The notes beneath the pieces are model-generated. The model was not told the origin of the DNA and made no database searches. It saw nothing but the letters and a program-made list of their open reading frames with translations. Below, one piece after another: positions 52,944 through 61,835 of a stretch of DNA of 64,000 nt. Source of the DNA: Flavobacterium sp. UBA7680 (GTDB lineage Bacteria > Bacteroidota > Bacteroidia > Flavobacteriales > Flavobacteriaceae); contig NZ_DLHA01000026.1 of assembly GCF_002482975.1 (NCBI RefSeq), positions 60,763-124,762 on the forward strand, in the 5' to 3' direction. The stretch's first letter is position 1; the number at the start of each line of letters is the position of its first letter. The translations under genes and the position numbers were made by a program.

Positions 52944-53717
52944 TTAGTTTTCCTGTTTAAAGCAAAGCGGAATAATCTCGCCTTTTGCCAAACAGTATTT
53001 TTCTACTAATTCTGGTGAAATTTTATTGGTGTAATCTTCTTCAATAACAATAAAGCCAATGCTTCTTAATTTGTCAAAATAATCGCGACCGTAAATACGA
53101 ACGTGATCGTATTGTCCGAATATTTTAGCACGCTCTTTTTGATCTGTAATTGAATCGTCTGCAAAAGTAACCTCACGGTTTAAATCCTGTGGAATCTGCA
53201 AAATAGCCATTCCGCCCGGTTTTAAAACGCGGAATAATTCCTGCATTGCTTTTGTATCATCCGGAATATGTTCTAAAACGTGATTACATAAAATGACATC
53301 ATATTCGTTGTCTTTAAAAGGTAAATTACAGATATCTGCTTTTACATCTGCCAAAGGCGAAAATAAATCGGTTGTCGTGTAATCCAGGTTTTTCTGCTTG
53401 CGGAATCTTTTATAAAAAGCTTGCTCCGGAGCAAAATGAAGTACTTTTTTCGGTGCTGTAAAAAAATCAGTCTGATCATTTAAATAAAGCCAAAGCAAAC
53501 GATGTCTTTCTAACGAAAGTGTACTTGGCGAAAGTACATTGTTACGTTGTTTTCCGTATCCGTAAGGAAGAAAAGATCTAAAACTTTTTCCGTCAATAGG
53601 ATCAGTAAATCTACTTCCTTTTAATGATAAAGCTAAAATAGGACGCGCCACATAACTCAAACGAATTAATAAAGGACGCGGGATTGTATTAAGTACTAAT
53701 TTAAAAAGTTTTTTCAT
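52944..53717 (-). CDS. Class I SAM-dependent methyltransferase
   Basis: 257 residues. The first 90 residues are basic with a hydrophobic patch and may contact a membrane or glycan. The SAM-binding part includes YTTTDLFSPLADVKADI, VILCNHVLEHIPDD and RVLKPGGMAILQIPQ, a Methyltransf_11 pattern. The glycine-rich first motif is weak. The substrate is unknown. It is followed by a hairpin, and about 40 bases upstream is the GxxExxY gene on the same strand, so they may share a transcript. Confidence 0.85.
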   Translation of the reverse strand: MKKLFKLVLNTIPRPLLIRLSYVARPILALSLKGSRFTDPIDGKSFRSFLPYGYGKQRNNVLSPSTLSLERHRLLWLYLNDQTDFFTAPKKVLHFAPEQAFYKRFRKQKNLDYTTTDLFSPLADVKADICNLPFKDNEYDVILCNHVLEHIPDDTKAMQELFRVLKPGGMAILQIPQDLNREVTFADDSITDQKERAKIFGQYDHVRIYGRDYFDKLRSIGFIVIEEDYTNKISPELVEKYCLAKGEIIPLCFKQEN

Positions 53718-53757
53718 GGGGCAGTTTCGCAGAGTTACACAAAGGAGACACGGAGTT

Positions 53758-54162
53758 TCACAAAGTGTTTATAAATCTTTTTATGTTGTTTTTTAATATT
53801 TTTGAATCAAAATTGATAAGTAATCCTAATGGATAATTTCCAAGTTTCAGATAGGTTAGTATTTGCGCAAAATGTACATCGGTAAAAGCTTCGACAGTTT
53901 TTAATTCAATGACAATCGTGTTTTCGATTAATAAATCAATTCGATATCCATGATCTAGTTTTATGTCTTTATAAATTATGGGTAAAACTTTTTGGCGTTC
54001 AACAGTTAAGCCGGCATTTACTATTTCATAATATAAACATTCTTGATAAGCTGATTCTAATAAACCAGGGCCAAGCTGTTTGTGAACTTCAATCGCTAAA
54101 CCAATAATTTTATATGTAATTGCATCTAATCTATTACGAGATTCATTGTTTTCTTCAAACAT
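53758..54162 (-). CDS. GxxExxY protein (PD-(D/E)XK-like)
   Basis: 134 residues. GLLESAYQE (residues about 31-39) is the GxxExxY motif that names the family, and YRIDLLIENTIVIELKTVE carries the D and E-x-K of a PD-(D/E)XK nuclease core (VIELK). The family is frequent in Bacteroidota and often near map or rRNA-linked genes. No biochemical function is established. Here it lies between map and a methyltransferase, which does not settle its role. Confidence 0.88.
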   Translation of the reverse strand: MFEENNESRNRLDAITYKIIGLAIEVHKQLGPGLLESAYQECLYYEIVNAGLTVERQKVLPIIYKDIKLDHGYRIDLLIENTIVIELKTVEAFTDVHFAQILTYLKLGNYPLGLLINFDSKILKNNIKRFINTL

Positions 54163-54231
54163 TTAAAAGGCTTGTAAAATAAATAATTTTGTGAATCTTG
54201 GCGTATATCTTTGTGAATCTTTGCGGAATAA

Positions 54232-55050
54232 CTATAATACTAACGGCACTTTTCTAAATTCGTCTTCTTCGTTGCTTTCGATTCCTAAAGCTTTGTAGAT
54301 GTATTGGAAAGTCGATAATAATTCTGGTTTACCATCAATTAATGCCACATCATGTTCGAAATGCGCACTTGCTTTTCCGTCTGCTGTTGTGATTGTCCAG
54401 CCGTCTTTATGTTGTTTGATGTTTTTTGTTCCCATATTAATCATAGGTTCAATGGCAACCACCATTCCTTCAACAAAAAGTTTTCCACGACCGCGTTTTC
54501 CGTAGTTTGGCATTTCAGGTTCTTCGTGCATTTTTTGCCCTAAACCATGTCCAACCAATTCACGAACCACTCCGTAACCGTGAGATTCTGTATATTTTTG
54601 AATCGCATTTCCAACATCTTCTACGCGATTTCCTGCTTTAAATTCTCTAATTCCAACGTAAAGAGATTCTTTAGTTATCTGCAAAAGTTTTTTAACTTCC
54701 GGAGCAACTTCTCCAATTTCGAAACTATAAGCGTGATCTCCATGATATCCGTTTTTGAACGCACCGCAGTCTACAGAAATGACGTCACCACTTTGTAAAG
54801 GAATATTATTCGGAATTCCGTGTACAACCTGAGAATTCGGACTCATACAAAGTGAATTCGGGAAACCGTACAATCCTAAAAAGCTAGGAACTGCACCGTG
54901 ATCACGAATGAATTCTTCGGCTAATTTGTCCAGATATAATGTAGTAACTCCTTCTTTAATTTCAGAAGCAATCATTCCTAATGTTTTCGATACGATCAAA
55001 GCACTTTCGCGCATCAATTCGATTTCTTCTCTCGTTTTTTGGATAATCAT
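54232..55050 (-). CDS. map: Methionine aminopeptidase type I
   Basis: 272 residues from the ATG at 55048-55050. A longer reading to 55074 would place the first codons on the -7 box, so I reject it. It removes the initiator methionine from nascent proteins. Metal ligands by position in the new numbering: H77 region (VVHGIP), D94 (SVDCGAF), D105 (HGDHAY), then GHGLGQKMHEEPEMP and VVAIEPM with the glutamates. Nothing in the gene suggests a second copy. Confidence 0.95.
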   Translation of the reverse strand: MIIQKTREEIELMRESALIVSKTLGMIASEIKEGVTTLYLDKLAEEFIRDHGAVPSFLGLYGFPNSLCMSPNSQVVHGIPNNIPLQSGDVISVDCGAFKNGYHGDHAYSFEIGEVAPEVKKLLQITKESLYVGIREFKAGNRVEDVGNAIQKYTESHGYGVVRELVGHGLGQKMHEEPEMPNYGKRGRGKLFVEGMVVAIEPMINMGTKNIKQHKDGWTITTADGKASAHFEHDVALIDGKPELLSTFQYIYKALGIESNEEDEFRKVPLVL

Positions 55051-55071
55051 ATTTTTCAGATTTTCAGTTCG

Positions 55072-55079
55072 CAAAAGTA
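55072..55079 (-). promoter_or_regulatory. -7 box for map
   Basis: TACTTTTG on the minus strand, full consensus, 22 bases before the ATG at 55048-55050. It decides the start of map. Confidence 0.6.
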
Positions 55080-55133
55080 CAATTTTAATATTATTTTTTG
55101 TCTAAAATTTTTCGCTGCGAATTAGGTTTTTTT

Positions 55134-55224
55134 GGCCACGAATTTCACGAATTTTCACGAATTGCTTTGTCTTTAAAAATTCTGCTAAACTATAATTCGT
55201 GTTAATTCGTGAAATTCGTGGCAA
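55134..55224. repeat. Inverted repeat of the CACGAATT family
   Basis: Left arm 55134-55163 (GGCCACGAATTTCACGAATT...) and right arm 55194-55224 are near complements. It is related to the longer repeat at 28394-28554. It lies between the divergent map and DUF445 genes. Confidence 0.8.
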
Positions 55225-55283
55225 ACTTATTTAATTTAATATCTCAGAAAAAAGCCATAAATTAGTAGTAAAATGTGATAATC

Positions 55284-56537
55284 ATGGAAACTGCTACAGA
55301 TCAAGATATAGTTAAAATAAAAGCTTTGCGAAGAATGCAGCGAAGTGCTTTGGCGCTTTTAGGTTTTGCCGTGCTTCTTTTTATAATTGCTATTTATTTT
55401 AAAATTCCAATTTTGCAGGCTTTTAGCGAAGCGGCAATGGTTGGGGGAATTGCCGATTGGTTTGCGGTTGTAGCTTTGTTTCGTCATCCGCTTGGGATTC
55501 CGATTTGGCATACGGCTATTATTCCCACGAAGAAAAATGAAATTGGAGAAAACCTAGGAAATTTTGTTTCAGAAGAATTTCTGAATCGGGAAAAATTAGA
55601 AATTAAACTCGATGAATTCAATTTTGCTACAAAAGCTTCAGAATGGCTTTCGCAGGAAGAAAATGCAGATAAAATTGCCAATGCAGTTGCAGTAAATATT
55701 ATTCCCGGAATTTTAAAAACAATAAAAGATGAAGATGTTAGAAGATTTATTCAGGTTCAATTTAAAGAAAAATTGGAAGGAATAAATTTTGGAGACTGGG
55801 TTGCTTTGGCTCTGGAACCTTTGCAAAAAGGAAATGTAAAAGATCAATTGCTGACCAATCTTCTAGAAGTTATAAGTTCTGAGTTGACCAATAACAAGGA
55901 TTTAATTCGGAAAAAAGTAAAAGCTTCAACACCTTTTTTGAGTTTTGGTCTTGCTGATAAAAGTATTACAGAAGGTGTTTTTAATGGTTTGCAGGATTTT
56001 TTAAACGAAGCTAAAAAACCGGAAAGTGAGATTAGAATTAAAATAGATGAATACGTTTATAACTTTCTCGAAAAAGTAAAAAACTCCGAAGAAATGCGAA
56101 TTAAAATCAACGATATGATTTTGAGTTTTGCCGGAAAAAAAGAAGTTCAGGATTACATTAACGGAATTTGGGATGAAATAAAACTTTCGATAACGAATGA
56201 TTTAAACAAAGGTGACGAATCGTCTATTAAAAACAGTATTTCGGGTTTAATTCAAACTTTCGGAAATGGTATTAAAGAAGACACGATTATGATTGATAAA
56301 ATCAATAATTTCATCAAAAATGATTTGCTTTCGGTTCTTCTAAACAATAAAAAAGTAATTGGAGATTTAATTTCGTCAACCGTAAAAAGCTGGGACGGAA
56401 AAGAGGTTTCTGAAAAACTGGAACTTGAAATAGGAAAAGATCTTCAATATATTAGAATCAACGGAACTTTAGTAGGAGGTATTATTGGGCTTGTGATTTA
56501 TGGTGTTGAACAATTGTATCATTATTTTATTATCTGA
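55284..56537 (+). CDS. DUF445 family membrane protein
   Basis: 417 residues from the ATG at 55284; a GTG at 55275 is in frame but less likely. The N-terminal membrane helix (SALALLGFAVLLFIIAIYF) and the signature AAMVGGIADWFAVVALFRHPLGIPI place it in DUF445. A long helical middle follows and a second hydrophobic segment ends the protein (VGGIIGLVIYGV). Function unknown. In some bacteria the family is linked to envelope stress. Confidence 0.88.
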   Translation: METATDQDIVKIKALRRMQRSALALLGFAVLLFIIAIYFKIPILQAFSEAAMVGGIADWFAVVALFRHPLGIPIWHTAIIPTKKNEIGENLGNFVSEEFLNREKLEIKLDEFNFATKASEWLSQEENADKIANAVAVNIIPGILKTIKDEDVRRFIQVQFKEKLEGINFGDWVALALEPLQKGNVKDQLLTNLLEVISSELTNNKDLIRKKVKASTPFLSFGLADKSITEGVFNGLQDFLNEAKKPESEIRIKIDEYVYNFLEKVKNSEEMRIKINDMILSFAGKKEVQDYINGIWDEIKLSITNDLNKGDESSIKNSISGLIQTFGNGIKEDTIMIDKINNFIKNDLLSVLLNNKKVIGDLISSTVKSWDGKEVSEKLELEIGKDLQYIRINGTLVGGIIGLVIYGVEQLYHYFII

Positions 56538-56549
56538 TAAAAACAAGAA

Positions 56550-56615
56550 TGTCAGGCTGAGCGAAGTCGAAGCCCTTTTTGGTTCCATAAGCCTTCGACT
56601 TCGCTCAGGGTGACA
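56550..56615. repeat. REP-like inverted repeat, second copy
   Basis: Left arm 56550-56575 is identical to 21340-21365. The right arm 56590-56615 is an imperfect complement (GGGTGACA instead of GCCTGACA). Confidence 0.85.
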
Positions 56616-56636
56616 AAACGGGTATATAAAATTAAA

Positions 56637-56708
56637 AACCATATAAGAAATATAAGTTTAATAAAGCTTTAGCGCTTTAATTAAATGAACTTATATTACT
56701 TATATGGT
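56637..56708. repeat. Inverted repeat AACCATATAAG
   Basis: AACCATATAAGAAATATAAG at the left and CTTATATTACTTATATGGTT at the right form a nearly perfect long hairpin. It lies after DUF445 and before the gpmI stop, and a half copy is at 52911-52936. Confidence 0.8.
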
Positions 56709-56720
56709 TTTAATGGTTTT

Positions 56721-58238
56721 CTACAAAAGCGAATGACAAGTCATTGCGTTTGGCTGCTGCACTCCCATTAATTCTAAAATAGTAGGAGCGATGTCACCTA
56801 GAACACCATCCTGAATATTTTTCAATTGTTTGTCCACTAAAATAATCGGCACTGGGTTTGTTGTGTGCGCAGTATTTGGGCTTCCGTCAGGATTGATCAT
56901 TGTTTCGCAGTTTCCGTGATCAGCAATTACGATTGTTGTGTAGTCGTTTGCAAGAGCTGCTTCGATTACTTTTTTCGCGCAAGCGTCAACTGCTTCACAA
57001 GCTTGAATAGCTGCACTCATAATTCCTGTGTGACCAACCATGTCTCCGTTTGCAAAGTTTAGACAAACGAAATCAACTTCACCTTTGTTTAATTCAGGAA
57101 CAAGAGCGTCAGCAAGTTCGAAAGCACTCATTTCTGGCTGTAAATCGTAAGTTGCTACTTTTGGAGAATTTCTCAAAATTCTTGATTCACCTTCAAAAGG
57201 AGTTTCTCTACCACCAGAAAAGAAGAAAGTTACGTGAGGATATTTCTCCGTTTCAGCAATACGAATTTGTTTTTTACCCGCTTTTTCTAAAACTTCACCA
57301 AGAGTTTCCGTTATATTATCTTTATTGTAAACCACTTTTACGTTTTGATACGTTTCGTCGTAGTTGGTAAGCGTTACATAATACAAGTTTAACTTGTGCA
57401 TATTTTGCTCGTGGAAATCATGCTGAGAAAGTGCTTCAGTAAGTTCGCGCCCTCTGTCAGTTCTAAAGTTAAAGAAGATCACAACATCGCCTTCAATAAT
57501 AGTTGCCAAAGGTTTTTGCTCTTCATTTACGATTACAACCGGCTCGATAAATTCGTCAGTAACATCGTGTGCATAACTGTCAAGAACACTTGCAACAGCG
57601 TTTGTAGATGGAATACCAACTCCATTAACTACTAAATCGTAAGCTAGTTTTACACGTTCCCAACGTTTATCACGGTCCATTGCATAATAACGACCAATGA
57701 TAGAAGCAATTTTTACCGGAGTATCTTTAATATATTCATCTAAATCGTGAATGTATTTTGCTCCGGATTTTGGGTCAACATCACGTCCGTCTGTAAAAGC
57801 GTGAATGTAAACCTGATCTAAACCATACTCTTGCGAAGCGTCGATTAATCCACGTAAGTGAGAAGTATGAGAGTGAACACCTCCATCAGAAACTAATCCT
57901 AAAAAGTGTACTTTTTTATTGTTGTTTTTAGCGTAAGTAAAAGCATCGATTAACACTTGTTCTTTGGCAAGTGTTTTGTGCGCTACGGCTAAATTAATTT
58001 TTGCTAAATCCTGATATACAATCCTTCCGGCACCAAGGTTCATGTGCCCAACTTCACTATTTCCCATTTGACCTTCAGGTAAACCTACGTTTAATCCGTC
58101 AGTACGCAATTGTGCGCTTGGGTAATTTTTGTAAAGACTATTTATAAATGGAACATTTGCATTGTCTATTGCAGATACTTTAGGGTCAGGAGATTTTCCC
58201 CAACCATCTAAAATCATAAGGATAACTTTTTTGTTCAT
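56721..58238 (-). CDS. gpmI: 2,3-bisphosphoglycerate-independent phosphoglycerate mutase
   Basis: 505 residues, the standard iPGM length. It interconverts 3- and 2-phosphoglycerate in glycolysis with two manganese ions. The phosphorylated serine S61 lies in GQMGNSEVGHMNLG. DGWGKSP (11-17), HAFTDGRDVDP, VIADHGNCETM and GHTGIMSA carry the metal ligands. A full -7 box precedes it. No cofactor-dependent GpmA is in the window. Confidence 0.96.
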   Translation of the reverse strand: MNKKVILMILDGWGKSPDPKVSAIDNANVPFINSLYKNYPSAQLRTDGLNVGLPEGQMGNSEVGHMNLGAGRIVYQDLAKINLAVAHKTLAKEQVLIDAFTYAKNNNKKVHFLGLVSDGGVHSHTSHLRGLIDASQEYGLDQVYIHAFTDGRDVDPKSGAKYIHDLDEYIKDTPVKIASIIGRYYAMDRDKRWERVKLAYDLVVNGVGIPSTNAVASVLDSYAHDVTDEFIEPVVIVNEEQKPLATIIEGDVVIFFNFRTDRGRELTEALSQHDFHEQNMHKLNLYYVTLTNYDETYQNVKVVYNKDNITETLGEVLEKAGKKQIRIAETEKYPHVTFFFSGGRETPFEGESRILRNSPKVATYDLQPEMSAFELADALVPELNKGEVDFVCLNFANGDMVGHTGIMSAAIQACEAVDACAKKVIEAALANDYTTIVIADHGNCETMINPDGSPNTAHTTNPVPIILVDKQLKNIQDGVLGDIAPTILELMGVQQPNAMTCHSLL

Positions 58239-58255
58239 TACATTTTTGTTTTCTA

Positions 58256-58263
58256 CAAAGATA
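58256..58263 (-). promoter_or_regulatory. -7 box for gpmI
   Basis: TATCTTTG on the minus strand, full consensus, 17 bases before the start codon. Confidence 0.55.
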
Positions 58264-58379
58264 AGTCATTTCTAAAATTTGGCGAGAAAGCTTTATGACA
58301 TTTATGTTTAATAAAATGAACTGTAACAAAAAATACTAAATTAATTATATTACTCTTTATTTTTTAAAATTAATTCACG

Positions 58380-60809
58380 CTAAGCTCTTTTTCTAACCTT
58401 ATTTTTGACAGCGTTATAGTCTATAAAATATTTTACACTTACAGAAAAAATATGTTTTAGAGCGTCGTTAGTCAATAAGCTCGTTACGTTGTGTTTGAAA
58501 TCCTTATCAATAACACGTTCAAAATTAGAAGCGTTATTTCTGTATAAAGCCGAAAGCTGACTTCCGGGCGCAAACCACCATGAATAGGATAAATCGGCAT
58601 TCCAGGAATAAAAACTTGAGTTTTTATTTTCGGTATATTGCGGATACGGATCTAAAGTTCCATCTGCTTCAAGCTTCAAAATATCTTTATTTTCTGCCGA
58701 AGACCAATATTGGCGAACCGCTAAATTAAGCGTCATCGTGCTGTTAATAGCATATTTTCCTGATATAGTATTGGCGTATGTAATAACGTCACGATTAGCA
58801 AAAACAACAGTTTCTGGAGTATTTTCGTTATCATCGTCGTCATAACCGTCGATATAACCTTTGTTGTTATTTCTTTTAAGAAAGCTAAAAGTATAAACCA
58901 GTAAAAGTTTATCATTAAAGCGATAACGCGGACTAATGTCGGTGCCATAAGCAGCTCTTCCGGGTTCATCAGCAACAGATAATGAAGGATTAATATCAAT
59001 AGCAAATTTGTGATTGTAATTTGTTGAAATACTTCCCCAAAAATCAAATTTTCTCGGAATTATAACATATCGGTTGTCTGCTCTTGGTTCGTAATAATCA
59101 TGAGATTCTAATGGCGAAACAGAAAGTCCCGCTCCGTAATAATTATTTTTTACAGTGCTTAAATTTACTTCTGCTTCAATTCGGTTTGCCTGAACTTTTC
59201 CGGAGTCTTTATTAAACTCAGAGTACATTTCATAGTCAATTCTAAAACTATTAAAAAGCTTCGTTGGGTTTAGAATTCTGTAATTGGCATTTCCGTAAAA
59301 ATTATAATAATTGGTATAGAAATTAATTCCCAAATCATTTGGGTCAAAATCTTTAGAAACAAAATCAGTACCTAAACTATAGCGATATTTACCGCTTGTT
59401 TCTGCAAATCCCACGGTTGAGAAAACGCCGTTTGTATCTTCTTTATCATTTATAGAACTGTATTTTACATTTCCAAACAAGCTATACGTGTTGGCTTTAG
59501 TATTTAAATCCCAGGCTAAACCTGTTACATTCGCATCTTTATAATGACCATTTCTGGTAACATTTGTGTTTATAAAAGTAACCGATGAATTTTTTCTAAA
59601 ACGCTGATCCAGTACCAAAACATTATAGTTGGTAAGCGGTTCTACCACTTCACGTCTGGTTTCGCCGGAAATAGTATCTTTTATAGTCGCAAAAGTTTTT
59701 TCGGTAACCGCATTTAAAATTCCAACTCCCAAACCATTTTTAGTTCTTCCTGAAAGTTTTAAAGCATTTATAAGATTCACGTTTTGTACGGTTTCAATAA
59801 CTTCTTCATTGTCTTTTAAATCTGGTTCAACAGAAGGTTTACCGCCAATTCTTCTCGAATAAAACATATTTCCTTTATTGAATAAATCAGTTCCTTCGGT
59901 AAAAAAAGCTCGGTTTTCATTGAATTGCTGCTCAAACGGACCTAAATTCAAAATCTGATCGTCGTATTTTGTCTGCCCAAAATCAGGAATTAAAATAGCA
60001 TCAACAGTAAAAGCATCTGTGATTCCGTATTTTATATCCATTCCGCCTTTTATGGTAGCGTATGTTTTTTGTCCTTCACCGGCATTCAAGTAATAAGAAG
60101 CATAAGGCATAAAAAACAATCGGGTAGGAGGTTTTATGTTTTCAATTCCTTCTAAAGTTCCGGCTTGCTGCGTAAAAGTTCCAATTTTTTTATCGACAAA
60201 GTTCCACGTGTACTTATAACGGGTGCGTTTTACTTCCCTGAAAAAATTAATTCCCCAAGTTTGTTTGTTTTCCTGCGAAAAGCGTAAAGCCGAATATGGA
60301 ATTTTTATTTCAACAACCCATCCATTTTCAGTAATCGAAGCTTTGCTGATCCAAACAGCATCCCAGGAATAATCTTCACCATTTGCATCTGTCATAATAC
60401 AATCTGCCTGAACATCAGCCGCAGAAACGTAAAACATAAAATCCTGCTGGCCGTCATTAAAACCATTTATAAAGACGCCAAAAATATCTGCAGTTCCAAA
60501 ATTATCACGCTGCGAAATCTCTTTTAAAATTTTATCAGGTTCATCATCATACATCATGGCGCCAATATAAATGGCGTCATTATCATACAAAACTTTGACA
60601 GTAGATTTTTTATTCTCCGGAGCAGCTTTTCCGTTATCAGGTTCTAATGTGATGAAGTCTGAAGCAATTGTTGCATTTTCCCATGCGCCTTCCTCTAGCT
60701 TTCCGTCAATAGAAATGTTTTGCGAAATAGACTTCGCCTGCAATGCCTTTTTTTGACTGAAACACAAAAAAGTAGATAAAAGAAACGTTAGAAAAACAAG
60801 TTTGTTCAT
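58380..60809 (-). CDS. DUF5916 outer-membrane protein with N-terminal CBM9-like domain
   Basis: 809 residues with a signal peptide (LSTFLCFSQ). Residues about 25-210 resemble a carbohydrate-binding module 9 (IDGKLEEGAWENA, VLYDNDAIYIGAMMYDDEP, GWVVEIKIPYSALRF). The remainder, to the C-terminus, is a run of alternating strands with aromatic caps, the DUF5916 beta-barrel. Such proteins are abundant in Bacteroidota and are thought to sit in the outer membrane, with an uncertain role in glycan or peptide handling. The C-terminal residues do not form a T9SS sorting signal, fitting a barrel rather than a secreted substrate. Confidence 0.88.
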   Translation of the reverse strand: MNKLVFLTFLLSTFLCFSQKKALQAKSISQNISIDGKLEEGAWENATIASDFITLEPDNGKAAPENKKSTVKVLYDNDAIYIGAMMYDDEPDKILKEISQRDNFGTADIFGVFINGFNDGQQDFMFYVSAADVQADCIMTDANGEDYSWDAVWISKASITENGWVVEIKIPYSALRFSQENKQTWGINFFREVKRTRYKYTWNFVDKKIGTFTQQAGTLEGIENIKPPTRLFFMPYASYYLNAGEGQKTYATIKGGMDIKYGITDAFTVDAILIPDFGQTKYDDQILNLGPFEQQFNENRAFFTEGTDLFNKGNMFYSRRIGGKPSVEPDLKDNEEVIETVQNVNLINALKLSGRTKNGLGVGILNAVTEKTFATIKDTISGETRREVVEPLTNYNVLVLDQRFRKNSSVTFINTNVTRNGHYKDANVTGLAWDLNTKANTYSLFGNVKYSSINDKEDTNGVFSTVGFAETSGKYRYSLGTDFVSKDFDPNDLGINFYTNYYNFYGNANYRILNPTKLFNSFRIDYEMYSEFNKDSGKVQANRIEAEVNLSTVKNNYYGAGLSVSPLESHDYYEPRADNRYVIIPRKFDFWGSISTNYNHKFAIDINPSLSVADEPGRAAYGTDISPRYRFNDKLLLVYTFSFLKRNNNKGYIDGYDDDDNENTPETVVFANRDVITYANTISGKYAINSTMTLNLAVRQYWSSAENKDILKLEADGTLDPYPQYTENKNSSFYSWNADLSYSWWFAPGSQLSALYRNNASNFERVIDKDFKHNVTSLLTNDALKHIFSVSVKYFIDYNAVKNKVRKRA

Positions 60810-60816
60810 GAAATTT

Positions 60817-61044
60817 TGAGCGAAAAATGATTGTAAAAGTACTTTAATTTAAGAATAATAGACTTCATTTTGTTTCACTTGTTACACTTTAAGTTTCAAA
60901 ATTTCCACTTTTTTCAGCTTTTTTTAAGAAAAGCAGCTAAAATATTATGATTTTTTGCATGAGAAAAAATCTTACAGAAAGATCTAAATTGTGTTAATAA
61001 TGTTAAATTTTCAACAAAAAAAGCCTGATTTACAGGGTTTTATT
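60817..61044. other. Intergenic stretch with no gene seen
   Basis: AT-rich DNA between the divergent DUF5916 and L,D-transpeptidase genes. Apart from the promoter at 61045-61073 I see only weak TTTCA-type repeats. Confidence 0.45.
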
Positions 61045-61073
61045 TTGAGGATTTTCAAAAATTTCTACTTTTG
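61045..61073 (+). promoter_or_regulatory. Consensus promoter of the first L,D-transpeptidase
   Basis: TTG (61045-61047), 18-base spacer, TACTTTTG (61066-61073), full consensus, 36 bases before the ATG. Confidence 0.7.
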
Positions 61074-61109
61074 CCTTACCCAAATTTATTATTAACCTAA
61101 AGAAATTCA

Positions 61110-61835
61110 ATGATTTACAAAATTTATCCGCTGATGGTGTTTTTTCTGTTATCTTTTGGAAAAGATTCAAAAAACACTCCCGAATTGAAATCTGTAAGAA
61201 CAAAAGGTATTGCAAAAGTTGAAACAAACCTTTCTGTCGAAGCAAGAATTGAAAATGTTTATAATACATTAAATCCAAACAATTGTAAACTTCCTGAGCT
61301 TAGAACTTTTACTGAAGCTGTGAAAGGATTTTATCTTTTAAAAGAAAGAGGAATTGTTCAAAAAAACATCCTAACCTTAATTGATTTTAGTCTTTCATCA
61401 AACACCAAACGTCTTTGGGTAATTGATATGACTACCAATACGGTGTTGTTTAACTCTTTAGTGGCTCACGGAAGAAACACAGGAGAAGAATTTGCTTCAG
61501 CATTTTCTAACTTAAACTCTTCATTTAAAAGTAGTTTAGGTTTTTATGCAACAGGCGAAATCTATCAAGGAAAACATGGTGCTTCATTACGTTTAGACGG
61601 TCTTGAAAGAGGTTTAAACGACAACGCCCGCGAAAGAGGAGTTGTAATGCATGGAGCTGATTATGTTTCTGAATCTTTCATTAGAGATCACAAAAGATTA
61701 GGCAGAAGCCAAGGCTGTCCTGCTGTTCCTGTTGAATTGACAGACGAAATCATTCAAACTATTAAAGACAAATCATGTTTGTATATCTACCATCCGTCAA
61801 GAAGCTTTACGATGGAAGAAAGGTTAATCTCTTAA
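61110..61835 (+). CDS. Murein L,D-transpeptidase catalytic-domain protein (YkuD_2 type)
   Basis: 241 residues. A signal peptide or anchor (IYPLMVFFLLSFG) leads into a periplasmic protein. H181 in VVMHGADY and C203 in GRSQGCPAVPVE give the catalytic pair, followed by KDKSCLYIYHPS. The domain is the YkuD_2 group that forms 3-3 links in peptidoglycan or attaches proteins to it, in the periplasm. The gene overlaps the convergent L,D-transpeptidase at 61824 by 12 bases. The two may act together. Confidence 0.88.
   Translation: MIYKIYPLMVFFLLSFGKDSKNTPELKSVRTKGIAKVETNLSVEARIENVYNTLNPNNCKLPELRTFTEAVKGFYLLKERGIVQKNILTLIDFSLSSNTKRLWVIDMTTNTVLFNSLVAHGRNTGEEFASAFSNLNSSFKSSLGFYATGEIYQGKHGASLRLDGLERGLNDNARERGVVMHGADYVSESFIRDHKRLGRSQGCPAVPVELTDEIIQTIKDKSCLYIYHPSRSFTMEERLIS

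Noticed and set aside
55051..55074. Longer N-terminus of map
   Set aside because: Those codons lie over a full -7 box and the usual N-terminus begins at 55050.
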